A model generated the notes under the pieces. The model ran no database searches. It saw only the letters and a list, made by a program, of their open reading frames with translations, and was not told where the DNA came from. This document shows positions 41,365-49,514 of a stretch of DNA of 64,000 nt, piece by piece. The DNA is from Planctomycetota bacterium (GTDB lineage: Bacteria > Planctomycetota > Phycisphaerae > UBA1845 > PWPN01): assembly GCA_022711465.1 (NCBI GenBank), contig JAKLEZ010000026.1, positions 1 through 64,000 on the forward strand, read 5' to 3'. The position numbers and the translations under genes are program-made. Positions within the stretch are counted from its first letter, which is position 1, and each line of letters starts with the position of its first letter.

Positions 41365-43476
41365 ATGGAAACAATCAGAGTTGAAACAGAAGTCGGTGGT
41401 CGCAAGCTCATCCTGGAGACGGGCAAGATCGCCAAGCAGGCCGACGGGGCGGTGATGGTCAGCTACGGAGACAGTGTTGTTCTGGGCACGGCGGTTCGTG
41501 CCGTTCCCCGGGAGGGGATCGACTTTTTCCCGCTGACGGTGGATTACCGGGAGAAGGCGTATGCCGCGGGCAAGTTTCCCGGGGGTTTCTTCAAGCGGGA
41601 GGGACGGCCGACGAGCAAGGAAATCCTGACGATGCGGATGATTGACCGGCCGATCCGCCCGTTGTTTCCCGAGGGTTTCATGGACGAGATCCAGATTCAG
41701 TGTTTTGTGCTGGCGGCCGACCCGACGCTGGACTCGGACATTTCCGCGATTGTGTCGGGTTCGGCGGCTCTGTCGCTGAGTTCGGTTCCGTTTGAAGGGC
41801 CGATTGGTGCGGTGCGTGTTGGCCGGGTGGAGGGGCAGCTGATCATCAACCCGACGTACGAGCAGCTAGAGGTTTCCGACCTAGACATGATTCTGGCCGG
41901 TCACAAGGATGCGGTGAACATGATCGAGGTGGGTGCCCGGGAGATCAGTGAGGAGGTTGCGGCCGAGGCGATTGCCTTTGGTTACGAGTCGATCAAGGCG
42001 ATCTGCGGGGCGATTGCGGAGTTGCGGGAGAAGGCGGGCAAGGAGCGGACCTGGACGCCGCCGGAACCGAACACGGAGTTGGCCCGGCTGGCGCGGGAGA
42101 AGGGGTACGATGAGTGCGTCAAGCGGCGTCGGATTGTGGGGAAGCTCGAACGGCAGGCGGCGATGAAGGAGTTGTACGATTCGGTGATGGACGAGTTGTC
42201 GCCGAAGGACGCGGAGAAGCCGCTGTTTGAGCGGAATGCGGTGTTCAATGCGTTGCAGAAGATCGAGGAGGAAGTGATCACCGATCTGGTGCTGAGTACG
42301 GGCCGGCGGACGGACGGGCGTGGGCCGACGGATCTTCGGGAGATCAGTGGCGAGGTGGGTTTGTTGCCGCGGACTCACGGTTCGGCCCTGTTCACGCGTG
42401 GGGAGACTCAGGCGATAGTGGTGACGACCCTGGGTACGGCGCGGGACGAGCAGATCATTGACGGGCTGGCGGAGGAGTATCGGCGCAAGTTCATGCTGCA
42501 CTACAACTTCCCGCCGTTCTGCGTGGGCGAGGCCCGGCGGATCAGCGGCCCTGGTCGCCGGGAGATTGGGCATGGCGCTTTAGCGGAGCGGTCATTGGAG
42601 GCGGTGCTTCCGAATGTTGAGCAGTTTCCGTACACGATCCGGGTGGTGAGCGAGATCACGGAATCGAACGGTTCGAGCTCGATGGCGAGTGTCTGCGGGG
42701 GCACGCTGGCGCTGATGGACGCGGGGGTACCCATTTCCCAGCCGGTAGCGGGCATTTCGATTGGCAGTTTCCACAACGATGAGCAGCGGATGCTCGTGAC
42801 GGACATCATAGGCGAGGAGGACCACTTTGGGGACATGGATTTCAAGGTTGCGGGGACGCAGCGGGGCATTACGGGAATTCAGTTGGACTTGAAGGAGCGG
42901 GGAATTTCTCAGGAGACGATCGTAGCGGTACTGGCCCAGGCCAAGGCCGCCCGGATCCAGATACTGCGGAAGATGCTGGCCGTGCTTTCGCGTCCCCGGA
43001 AAGAAATCAGCCGGTACGCACCGCGGATCTTGACGATGAAGATCAATCCTGAGAAAATCGGGGCTGTCATCGGGCCAGGCGGCAAGGGTATCCGGGGCAT
43101 CGAGGGGACGACCGGTGCCACGATCGATATCGAGGACGATGGCAGTGTGACCATTTCTTGTTTAGAGATGGATGGCGCCCTCAAAGCACGAGAGATGATC
43201 GAACTGATCACGGAGGGTGTCAAAGTTGGGACGATCTGCACCGGGCGAGTGACCAGCGTCAAGGATTTTGGCGCATTCATTGAAGTCGCGCCCGGACAAG
43301 ACGGGCTGTGCCATATCAGCGAACTGTCGGACGGGTTTGTCAAGTCGGTGAATGAAGTTTGCCGTGTCGGCGACCAAGTGCGTGTCAAGGTCATCGCCGT
43401 CGACGATCAGGGACGGATCAAGTTAAGCCGCAAGGTTTTGCTCCTTGAGGAAGCGGCCGAGGCGAAGAAACAGTAG
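41365..43476 (+). CDS. pnp: Polynucleotide phosphorylase
   Basis: 703 residues from ATG 41365. It degrades RNA 3' to 5' by phosphorolysis and can add tails. Domains in order: RNase PH 1 (~10-140, FPLTVDYREKAYAAGKFPGG FFKREGR split by the usual loop), all-alpha linker (~235-310), RNase PH 2 (~315-545, GRRTDGRGPTDLREI; GETQAIVVTTLGTARDEQ; active-site GEEDHFGDMDFKVAGT), KH (~555-615, IGAVIGPGGKGIRGI) and S1 (~622-692, GRVTSVKDFGAFIEVAPGQD). Full length with all domains. Uses many G-ending codons, in line with the G-rich strand in this half of the window. Confidence 0.97.
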   Translation: METIRVETEVGGRKLILETGKIAKQADGAVMVSYGDSVVLGTAVRAVPREGIDFFPLTVDYREKAYAAGKFPGGFFKREGRPTSKEILTMRMIDRPIRPLFPEGFMDEIQIQCFVLAADPTLDSDISAIVSGSAALSLSSVPFEGPIGAVRVGRVEGQLIINPTYEQLEVSDLDMILAGHKDAVNMIEVGAREISEEVAAEAIAFGYESIKAICGAIAELREKAGKERTWTPPEPNTELARLAREKGYDECVKRRRIVGKLERQAAMKELYDSVMDELSPKDAEKPLFERNAVFNALQKIEEEVITDLVLSTGRRTDGRGPTDLREISGEVGLLPRTHGSALFTRGETQAIVVTTLGTARDEQIIDGLAEEYRRKFMLHYNFPPFCVGEARRISGPGRREIGHGALAERSLEAVLPNVEQFPYTIRVVSEITESNGSSSMASVCGGTLALMDAGVPISQPVAGISIGSFHNDEQRMLVTDIIGEEDHFGDMDFKVAGTQRGITGIQLDLKERGISQETIVAVLAQAKAARIQILRKMLAVLSRPRKEISRYAPRILTMKINPEKIGAVIGPGGKGIRGIEGTTGATIDIEDDGSVTISCLEMDGALKAREMIELITEGVKVGTICTGRVTSVKDFGAFIEVAPGQDGLCHISELSDGFVKSVNEVCRVGDQVRVKVIAVDDQGRIKLSRKVLLLEEAAEAKKQ

Positions 43477-43518
43477 CGCACGAAGCCCATCTGTGCCGGC
43501 GCGGCGGAGGAGTCTGCC

Positions 43519-43749
43519 ATGGACGTCGGTACGGTCAAATGGTTCGACAGCAAGAAGGGCTTTGGTTTCATCAAGGGCCACGAGGAAGGGCACGACATTT
43601 TCGTGCACTATTCCAGCATTGAAGGCGACGGTTTCCGCAGCCTGAAGAATGGTGAGCCGGTCGAGTACGAGTTGATCGAGTCCGCCAAGGGGCTCCAAGC
43701 CCAGCATGTTCGACCACGGAAGGGCATGACCTCGACCGTGGCGTCGTGA
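43519..43749 (+). CDS. Cold-shock-domain protein
   Basis: 76 residues from ATG 43519, GGAGGAG 8 bases upstream, 42 bases after pnp. A single CspA-like OB fold: GTVKWFDSKKGFGFI with RNP1, then HDIFVHYSSIEGDGFRSL with RNP2, and EYELIESAKGLQAQHVRP. It binds single-stranded RNA and DNA as a chaperone. Position right after pnp suggests it may share the operon and an RNA-metabolism role. Confidence 0.95.
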   Translation: MDVGTVKWFDSKKGFGFIKGHEEGHDIFVHYSSIEGDGFRSLKNGEPVEYELIESAKGLQAQHVRPRKGMTSTVAS

Positions 43750-43876
43750 GCAGGGACAGGTGTTGTGGGCGGATGGGGTGTCCGGGGTGTTCCAGGCCCT
43801 CGAGCCCGCGGGAGCGGTGCGAGCCACTTCGGTGATCAGGGGCGATGTGGCGAGCGTACTCGGGTTCACCGGGTAC

Positions 43877-43905
43877 TTAACCTTTAACCTCGTTTGTTTT
43901 AAGAT
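43877..43905 (+). promoter_or_regulatory. Possible promoter for the NtrC-type regulator
   Basis: TTAACC (43877-43882), 17-base spacer, TAAGAT (43900-43905), in a short AT-rich stretch that also repeats TTTAACC. It lies 63 bases before ATG 43969. Confidence 0.35.
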
Positions 43906-43968
43906 GGTTTCACTTCTGCGCGGGGTCCGAAGCTTGCGCGGAATGTGGATGGTGTCTGGCAGGTTCGC

Positions 43969-45336
43969 ATGGGTGAGACGGCTTTCATTCTGATTGTCGA
44001 GGACGATGGCGGGCACGCGGAAGCCCTGGCCAACGGGCTGCGTGAGCAAGGGCACGCCTGCCGTGTGGTCCAGTCGGCGGCGGAGGCCTTGGAGAGCCTG
44101 CACAGCCGGCAGCCTGACGTCATCCTGGCCGAGAAGCAGCTTCTTCAGGCGGAAGGCAACGGCAGCGTGTTGAGGGAATCCGAGCGGCTGGCTCCGGACG
44201 CGGAGATCATCCTCATGGCCCCGGAGGAGGAGGCTCACGTTCCCGGGGGCGAGATCCACGAAGGCCAGAACCGGGTGTTTCAGGTTGTGGCCAAGCCGGT
44301 GTCGTTCGAGGACATTCAGGGCGTGATTCACCGCGCCGCTGAGCTGGCCAAGCGGCACCGTGCTGATCGAGCCCTGAAGGAGCAGGCCGAGCGTCGTTTC
44401 GAGTTCGAGGGAATAGTGACGGGCAACGGCCACATGATGCGGATCATCCGCATGATCCAGCGGGTTGCCAACAGCAAGCTGACGGTGCTCATTCTTGGGG
44501 AGTCGGGCACTGGGAAGGAGCTTGTCGCCCAGGCGATTCACCGTCACTCTCCGCGTACCCGGAAGCCTTACCGGGCCATCAACTGTGCCGGCCTCAACGA
44601 GAACCTGCTGGAGAGCCAGCTTTTCGGCCACGTCAAAGGTGCTTTCACGGGAGCGGTCAGTGATCACAAGGGTCTGTTTGAGGTCGTGGATGGAGGGACG
44701 CTGTTTCTGGACGAAGTGGGCGACATGCCCATTCCCATGCAGGCCAAGCTGCTGAGGACGCTGGAGAACGGGGAGATTCTTCCGGTCGGTGGCAACGAGA
44801 TACGCCGGGTGGATGTCCGGGTGGTAGCCGCCACTCGGCGTGACATTCGCGAGATGGTGGAGAAGCACACCTTCCGGGACGATCTGTTTTACCGGCTGAA
44901 TCAGGCGATGATTCGCATTCCCCCGCTTCGGGAGCGGCGTGACGACATTCCGTTGCTGATCGAGCATTTTCTGAATGACGCGGCCAAGGTTCACGACAAG
45001 CCAGCCACTTCGATTTCGCCTGAGGTTGTCCGCAAGCTGACCGGGTCCCAGTGGCCGGGCAACATTCGCGAGCTGCGGAGCGTCATTGACCAGATGGTGG
45101 TGCTGGCCGAGGGGCCGGAAATCACGGTTGACGATCTGCCGGAGCACATTCGTGGCAGCACGGACATTGTTCTCGCGGCGCTGCCGGGCACGACCGGCCT
45201 GACCATGGAGCAGATGGAGAAGTTGCACATTGCCAGCACGCTGAAGCTCACGGGCGGGAATCGGGAGAAGACGGCCAAGATTCTGGGCATCGGGGCCAGG
45301 ACTTTGTACCGCAAGCTGCGTGAGTATGGCCTGTGA
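43969..45336 (+). CDS. NtrC-family sigma-54 activator with Glu at the phospho-site
   Basis: 455 residues from ATG 43969 (GTG 43945 would add eight). Receiver-like domain 1-125: acidic EDD at 11-13 and Lys109 (VVAKPVS) are kept, but the phospho-acceptor reads Glu55 (DVILAEKQL) and the switch Thr/Ser region reads LMAP. Central AAA+ domain 150-385: Walker A GESGTGKE (177-184), the sigma-54 contact loop GAFTGA (224-229), Walker B GTLFLDE (243-249), and FRDDLFYRL. C-terminal Fis-type helix-turn-helix (GGNREKTAKILGIGARTLYR). It activates sigma-54 promoters; Glu may mimic phosphorylation and make it constitutive. No kinase gene is adjacent. Confidence 0.92.
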   Translation: MGETAFILIVEDDGGHAEALANGLREQGHACRVVQSAAEALESLHSRQPDVILAEKQLLQAEGNGSVLRESERLAPDAEIILMAPEEEAHVPGGEIHEGQNRVFQVVAKPVSFEDIQGVIHRAAELAKRHRADRALKEQAERRFEFEGIVTGNGHMMRIIRMIQRVANSKLTVLILGESGTGKELVAQAIHRHSPRTRKPYRAINCAGLNENLLESQLFGHVKGAFTGAVSDHKGLFEVVDGGTLFLDEVGDMPIPMQAKLLRTLENGEILPVGGNEIRRVDVRVVAATRRDIREMVEKHTFRDDLFYRLNQAMIRIPPLRERRDDIPLLIEHFLNDAAKVHDKPATSISPEVVRKLTGSQWPGNIRELRSVIDQMVVLAEGPEITVDDLPEHIRGSTDIVLAALPGTTGLTMEQMEKLHIASTLKLTGGNREKTAKILGIGARTLYRKLREYGL

Positions 45337-45386
45337 GGCGGGCGGAGCAAGGATGACGGGGCCGGGGTGTGTCCGGTGTCGTCAGG

Positions 45387-45890
45387 TCAGCGGCGGCCGC
45401 CAAAAGACTCCCAGTGAATCACCTGGTCCAGGGTCCGTTTCTGGGGGGCAGGCATGTCGACGGGGTATCCAAGGGCGATGAGGGAGACGAGCCGCATCTT
45501 GTCGGGGGCGTCGACCAGTTTGGTGATTTCGTGGGCGTAGGGCTTCTTGTCGCCGGCGACCCAGCAGGAGCCCAGGCCGAGGGCCCGAGCGGCGTTTAGC
45601 ATATTGGTGGTGGCCGCACTGCCGTCCTCCAGGAAGTAGCGGGTCTGCTTGGCGAGGACGACGATGCAGACGGGGGCCTCGGCGATGAACTTGCCGTATT
45701 CGGCGATGGCGGCGAGCTGGGCTCGTCTGGCCGGATCGGTGACGACCACGAACTCCCAGGGCTGGACGTTTCGCGCGGTGGGAGCCAGGCGGCCGGCATT
45801 CACGATTTGTTCGATGGTCTCAGCGGCCACGGGATCGGGCAGGTAGCGGCGGACGCTCCGCCGGGTGGTCAAGGCCTCAATCGCATCCAT
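45387..45890 (-). CDS. Nitroreductase-family flavoprotein
   Basis: 167 residues from ATG 45890 (GGAG 7 bases upstream). FMN-binding motifs are TTRRSVRRYLPDPV at residues ~8-21, AGRLAPTARNVQPWEFVVV, and AARALGLGSCWVAGDKK near the C-terminal third, as in compact NADH-dependent nitroreductases. It reduces nitro or quinone substrates through FMN; physiological substrate unknown. Convergent with the sigma-54 activator. Confidence 0.88.
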   Translation of the reverse strand: MDAIEALTTRRSVRRYLPDPVAAETIEQIVNAGRLAPTARNVQPWEFVVVTDPARRAQLAAIAEYGKFIAEAPVCIVVLAKQTRYFLEDGSAATTNMLNAARALGLGSCWVAGDKKPYAHEITKLVDAPDKMRLVSLIALGYPVDMPAPQKRTLDQVIHWESFGGRR

Positions 45891-46060
45891 GTCGAGTCTC
45901 CAGAAGCGGGTTGCCGGCTTCCCTCGTCGAGCGTTCGACGGAGGGGAAGCGGCGTAGTGGTGAAGACAGGGGACCAGTATACAGATGAATGGTCCTGCGG
46001 GAAGGTCGGCGGGCAATTAACTTGGCGATTGGGCGTTTGGACGTTTCGTGGTCTCGGCTC

Positions 46061-46104
46061 AGAAGCGCAGGGCTTCTCCTTGAGAAGCGCAGGGCTTCTC
46101 CTTG
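46061..46104. repeat. Two tandem 22 bp hairpin-forming repeats
   Basis: The unit agaagcgcagggcttctccttg occurs twice in a row, exactly. Each unit contains AGAAGC..GCTTCT and can fold on itself. It lies between the CBM48 gene's stop (46131) and the nitroreductase start, where it could stop leftward transcription. Confidence 0.7.
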
Positions 46105-46130
46105 ATGGGGCTGAGGGGGTGTTTCGTCTT

Positions 46131-46502
46131 TCATGCAGCGGGCTGGGCCAGTCTTCGTGACGCGGAAGCCGGACGACGCACCTTGCGGGCAGGGGGCTGG
46201 CACTTGGTCTTTGGCAAGGAAGCCGGCTTGGACGTCACCATGACGACGGAGTTCATGCCGTATGGGCCGTGCTCAAGGCCGAAAGCGGCGTAGTCCAGGA
46301 ACCACTCTCCGTCGGCGAGGTACTTGAATTGGTAGGAACCTTCGGGCAAGGTCAGGCGGCAGGTCCACTCGCCGTTTTCGAGGCGGGCCATGGGAAAGCC
46401 GGCGGAACTCCAGCCGTTGAAATCGCCGACGAGAAGGACTTGATTAGCCTCCGGTCTGAAGAACCGGAATTCGATCTCTCCTCCTGACACCTGGCAGACC
46501 AT
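46131..46502 (-). CDS. Stand-alone CBM48 (glycogen-binding-like) protein
   Basis: 123 residues from ATG 46502, AGGAGG 6 bases upstream. Residues 5-90 form an early-set/CBM48 domain: IEFRFFRPEANQVLLVGDFN GW with the Asn-Gly-Trp motif, then LENGEWTCRLTLPEGSYQFK and ADGEWFLDYAAFGLEHGPYG. Such domains sit at the N-terminus of glycogen branching enzymes and in AMPK beta subunits, where they bind alpha-glucans. Here it stands alone with a basic tail (residues 95-123, KVRRPASASRRL), so it may be an adaptor that targets a partner to glycogen. Confidence 0.8.
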   Translation of the reverse strand: MVCQVSGGEIEFRFFRPEANQVLLVGDFNGWSSAGFPMARLENGEWTCRLTLPEGSYQFKYLADGEWFLDYAAFGLEHGPYGMNSVVMVTSKPASLPKTKCQPPARKVRRPASASRRLAQPAA

Positions 46503-46771
46503 GGGCAACCTCCTTGTCTTTCCCCGCACCTGCGCCTCTTCCATTGTAGCGCACGCCTTCGCGTTGGACACTCAGGAGCATCTGGTCAGGCAGGAACGCA
46601 AATGAGGAACTTCTGCTGAACCGGTCCCGACCGGATGCGACCTTGGACCGCAGCACTCTCCCATGGACGCAACCGGCACGCCGGCGCGCTCGCTCGCCAA
46701 TCGCAGCAATCATACCACATTCTCGGACCTGGGGCAAATGAGAAAAGGAGAAACCTTGCACAAAGCGCAGG

Positions 46772-47668
46772 TTATGACCTCTTGAGGAAGCCAATGGTAG
46801 ACTCCATGATGCGATTGCGGAGGGCGCGGGTGGTTTCGACCTTAGTCTGTTGCTGCAGGTCTCTCAGGTTGGCGAGGCAGTAGTGACAGCCCAGCCGTTC
46901 GAGGTGAAAAGCGATGTATGCTCGCCAATCCGGTTCCAAGGTGGCGAGGAGGTAAGCGCCGATGGTACTGCGTTTGAGGCAGCTGAGCCGCTGGGACTGC
47001 CAGATTTCGCTGAGGAGGAGGTCGGGGGGATCGGAGTCGAAGCCGGAGGTGCCGCGCAGGACGCGATCGCGGATGCGACCCAGGCAGCGGTGCTTGATGA
47101 GGGCCACGTGTTTCTCGTCCAGGCCGACCACGTCGGCCACGTCCTTGTTGCGGAGCTGGCAGTAGAAGATCATCTCCACGACCTGGAGATCGCGGAAGTT
47201 GCCCGATTCCTTGTAGCCGTCGAGGAGTTCGCGGAGCGCCGTGGTCAGGAGTTGCCGCTGTTGATGATGCTGTTCGTCACGGCGGACGTACCAGCTGGCC
47301 GTGGCCACGGAGTCGGCCATCTGGATATCCGAGCCCTGCTGTGCGTCCCCCGAGTCTCCCTTGAGGACGTCCACGAGGAGGCACGCGTTGTCCTTACGGC
47401 CGCGGAAGGCATCGATGATCTTGTGCCGGAGGATGGTGAAGAGGAAGGTCTCGAGGCCGGCCTGTCGGCGGTAGTTGGGCAGGGCTTTGAGGAAACTGAT
47501 GAAGGTATCCTGGACCAAGTCTTCGGCATCGGCCGCCTGACGGACCTTCTGACGCGCAAAGGCCAAGAGCCGGCCCTGGTATCGGTCTACGAGTTCGGAC
47601 CAACCCTGGGCGGCGCCATGCCGGATCTGATCCAGCAAGTACTCGTCCGCCTGACTGAGTTCGCTCAT
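46772..47668 (-). CDS. ECF-type RNA polymerase sigma factor with Cys/His C-terminal extension
   Basis: 298 residues from ATG 47668, 10 bases after the stop of the membrane-protein gene. Sigma region 2 at ~20-92 (LVDRYQGRLLAFARQ, DAEDLVQDTFISFLKALPNY, LETFLFTILRHKIIDAFRGR) and region 4 at ~145-200 (DLQVVEMIFYCQLRNKDVAD, VVGLDEKHVALIKHRCLGRI). The extra ~95 residues end with a His255-x5-Cys261-x2-Cys264 arrangement (FHLERLGCHYC), similar to the zinc-binding part of anti-sigma factors. ECF sigmas linked to Ser/Thr kinases are known in planctomycetes; here the gene is downstream in the kinase operon, so phosphorylation by the kinase is likely. Confidence 0.85.
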   Translation of the reverse strand: MSELSQADEYLLDQIRHGAAQGWSELVDRYQGRLLAFARQKVRQAADAEDLVQDTFISFLKALPNYRRQAGLETFLFTILRHKIIDAFRGRKDNACLLVDVLKGDSGDAQQGSDIQMADSVATASWYVRRDEQHHQQRQLLTTALRELLDGYKESGNFRDLQVVEMIFYCQLRNKDVADVVGLDEKHVALIKHRCLGRIRDRVLRGTSGFDSDPPDLLLSEIWQSQRLSCLKRSTIGAYLLATLEPDWRAYIAFHLERLGCHYCLANLRDLQQQTKVETTRALRNRIMESTIGFLKRS

Positions 47669-47678
47669 CTCGGGGGCA

Positions 47679-49514
47679 TTATGCCACACACAATAGAATG
47701 ACCACAACACCTATGACTGCGGCGACACCGGCCGCGGTCCGCATCACCCAGAGGTAGTAACCCCGGGTCGCCGCGTTCAAGATCAAATACACGACGAAGA
47801 TCAGGGCCAGGAGGGCCAGACTGGATTTGACGCTTCGGCCCCAGGTTTCGCGCACCTGGTCGACGTGCCGGTAGTACCGATCGGCCAGCTTCTGGAGCTG
47901 CTCCGGGGGCAGCTTGACGAGGACGGCGCGACGATAGACTTTACCGTAGGGGCGTTCGAAGCCCTGGTTGAACTCGGTTTTGACGAGCGAACCGCTCTGC
48001 AGCTCGCCGGTGATCTGGTTCATGAGCCAGCCTGGTCGTTCGGCGAAGACCGAGACCGGCGTATATCGCCCGGTTCTGGCGATGTAGTCGCGCAAGTGCC
48101 GTTCGACGCCTTCGGCGGCCCGCTGGAAGGCGTCGGCCCGTGCCTGGTCTTCGGTCGGCCACAGCTGATCCGATTCGCCCAGCACCCATGTGCCCGGACC
48201 CTGCTGGGTCCACCGGGTGAAGTCCTCGGTCCATGGGGCGTTGACGAATCGTGCGGTGCGGACCAGCTCGCCACCCTGGGTGCGCAGGGTCAGCCGAATC
48301 TCGCCGACCTCGCTGTTCGCCGACTGCTCGGCGGGCAGGTCCCTGGTAGTCACGAACCGCATGGTCATGGCACCCGGGGTGGGTGCCGGAAGCGGGGCGG
48401 GTGCGGAAGTGATTTCGCGCACCGAATCTACTGTCACATGGAGGGGTACTCCTGGCGGGCGCGACGGTGACCTCACCGACGCGGCCAGTGTCACCTGCTG
48501 CGTGATCTGCTGGGTCATGCGGTCCAGGATAGCGCCGTTGAGGTCCTGGGACACGGAGAGATGGACGACGCGCAGGGTCTCATTGGGCATGAGTTCGGCC
48601 AGGAACTGGTTCAGGGAATGGCGAGCGAGGGCCACGGCGGCGGACTGCTTGGACGGATACAAGTCGGCCTCGAAAGCATGCTGTTCGCTGGGCGTCCACT
48701 CTACCGCGGTGACGGGGCCGGTGGAGCGGGAGCCATTTCCTGTGATCTGGCTCCGGGCCCGCTCGGCTTCGCGGCTGGCCTGCTGCCGCATCGCGGCGGC
48801 CTTGGCCCGGACGTCGTTACGAATTGCGGTGGCGTCTTGGGAGGCCCGCTCTCGAAGGGTTGCGCCGTCCAGACTCAATTCCTCGCGGACACTCTCGCCC
48901 AGGCGGATACGCTCATGCGAAGCGCTCATTCGGAAGGCAAAGAGGGAGAAGAAGAGCAGGAGGAAGATGCCGGCCAGAACGCCGATGACGATCCGCCCGG
49001 GCCGGCGCGATCGGACGAAGAGAGCAACTAGTCCGGCGATGACCGCGAGGAGGATGATCAGAGCGAGAATCGCGAGGTTCATGCGTGTACCTCCCACGGC
49101 GCCCGTGGGCAGGGGGCCGTGGTTGAATCCGAAATGCTCGCTGCCCGGGAACCTGGGCAGGTCCGGGGCCGGCGGGGCCACGGGCATCTGCGGAACTGCG
49201 GGCACGGGCGGTTCCAGGCTGGGTGGAGCGGGGAGGATCGTGTTGTCGGACGGATAGCTGGTTCCTTCGATGGTCACGCTCATCGGCCCGATGGTGGAGT
49301 GGACGGTACTGGCCGGCACGGATGAGACGTGACTGGCGTATGGCATGGCCACGAACCACAGCAGGCCCATGGTCACAGCGACGACCAGGACGACGCCGAG
49401 GGCGGTGCGGGCTTTCTGGGGGCCGATGACCAGGATGACCGCTCCGACGATCACGCCGATGACGAGCAACTCCAGGGCCCCGGGCATTCCGACCATGCTG
49501 AAGCTCGAGGTCAT
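47679..49514 (-). CDS. Multi-pass membrane protein of the kinase operon
   Basis: 611 residues; ATG 49514 overlaps the kinase gene's TGA (ATGA). TM helices lie near residues 10-30 and 38-58, 145-165 and 170-195, and 555-575 and 585-607. Between them: a Pro-rich segment (80-125), a helical stretch after TM4 (RERASQDATAIRNDVRAKAA) and a large soluble domain (~280-540) with EWTPSEQHAFEADLYPSKQS and WTEDFTRWTQQGPG. I do not recognise a family. Coupling to kinase and sigma factor suggests it transmits a signal or holds the complex at the membrane. Confidence 0.7.
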   Translation of the reverse strand: MTSSFSMVGMPGALELLVIGVIVGAVILVIGPQKARTALGVVLVVAVTMGLLWFVAMPYASHVSSVPASTVHSTIGPMSVTIEGTSYPSDNTILPAPPSLEPPVPAVPQMPVAPPAPDLPRFPGSEHFGFNHGPLPTGAVGGTRMNLAILALIILLAVIAGLVALFVRSRRPGRIVIGVLAGIFLLLFFSLFAFRMSASHERIRLGESVREELSLDGATLRERASQDATAIRNDVRAKAAAMRQQASREAERARSQITGNGSRSTGPVTAVEWTPSEQHAFEADLYPSKQSAAVALARHSLNQFLAELMPNETLRVVHLSVSQDLNGAILDRMTQQITQQVTLAASVRSPSRPPGVPLHVTVDSVREITSAPAPLPAPTPGAMTMRFVTTRDLPAEQSANSEVGEIRLTLRTQGGELVRTARFVNAPWTEDFTRWTQQGPGTWVLGESDQLWPTEDQARADAFQRAAEGVERHLRDYIARTGRYTPVSVFAERPGWLMNQITGELQSGSLVKTEFNQGFERPYGKVYRRAVLVKLPPEQLQKLADRYYRHVDQVRETWGRSVKSSLALLALIFVVYLILNAATRGYYLWVMRTAAGVAAVIGVVVILLCVA

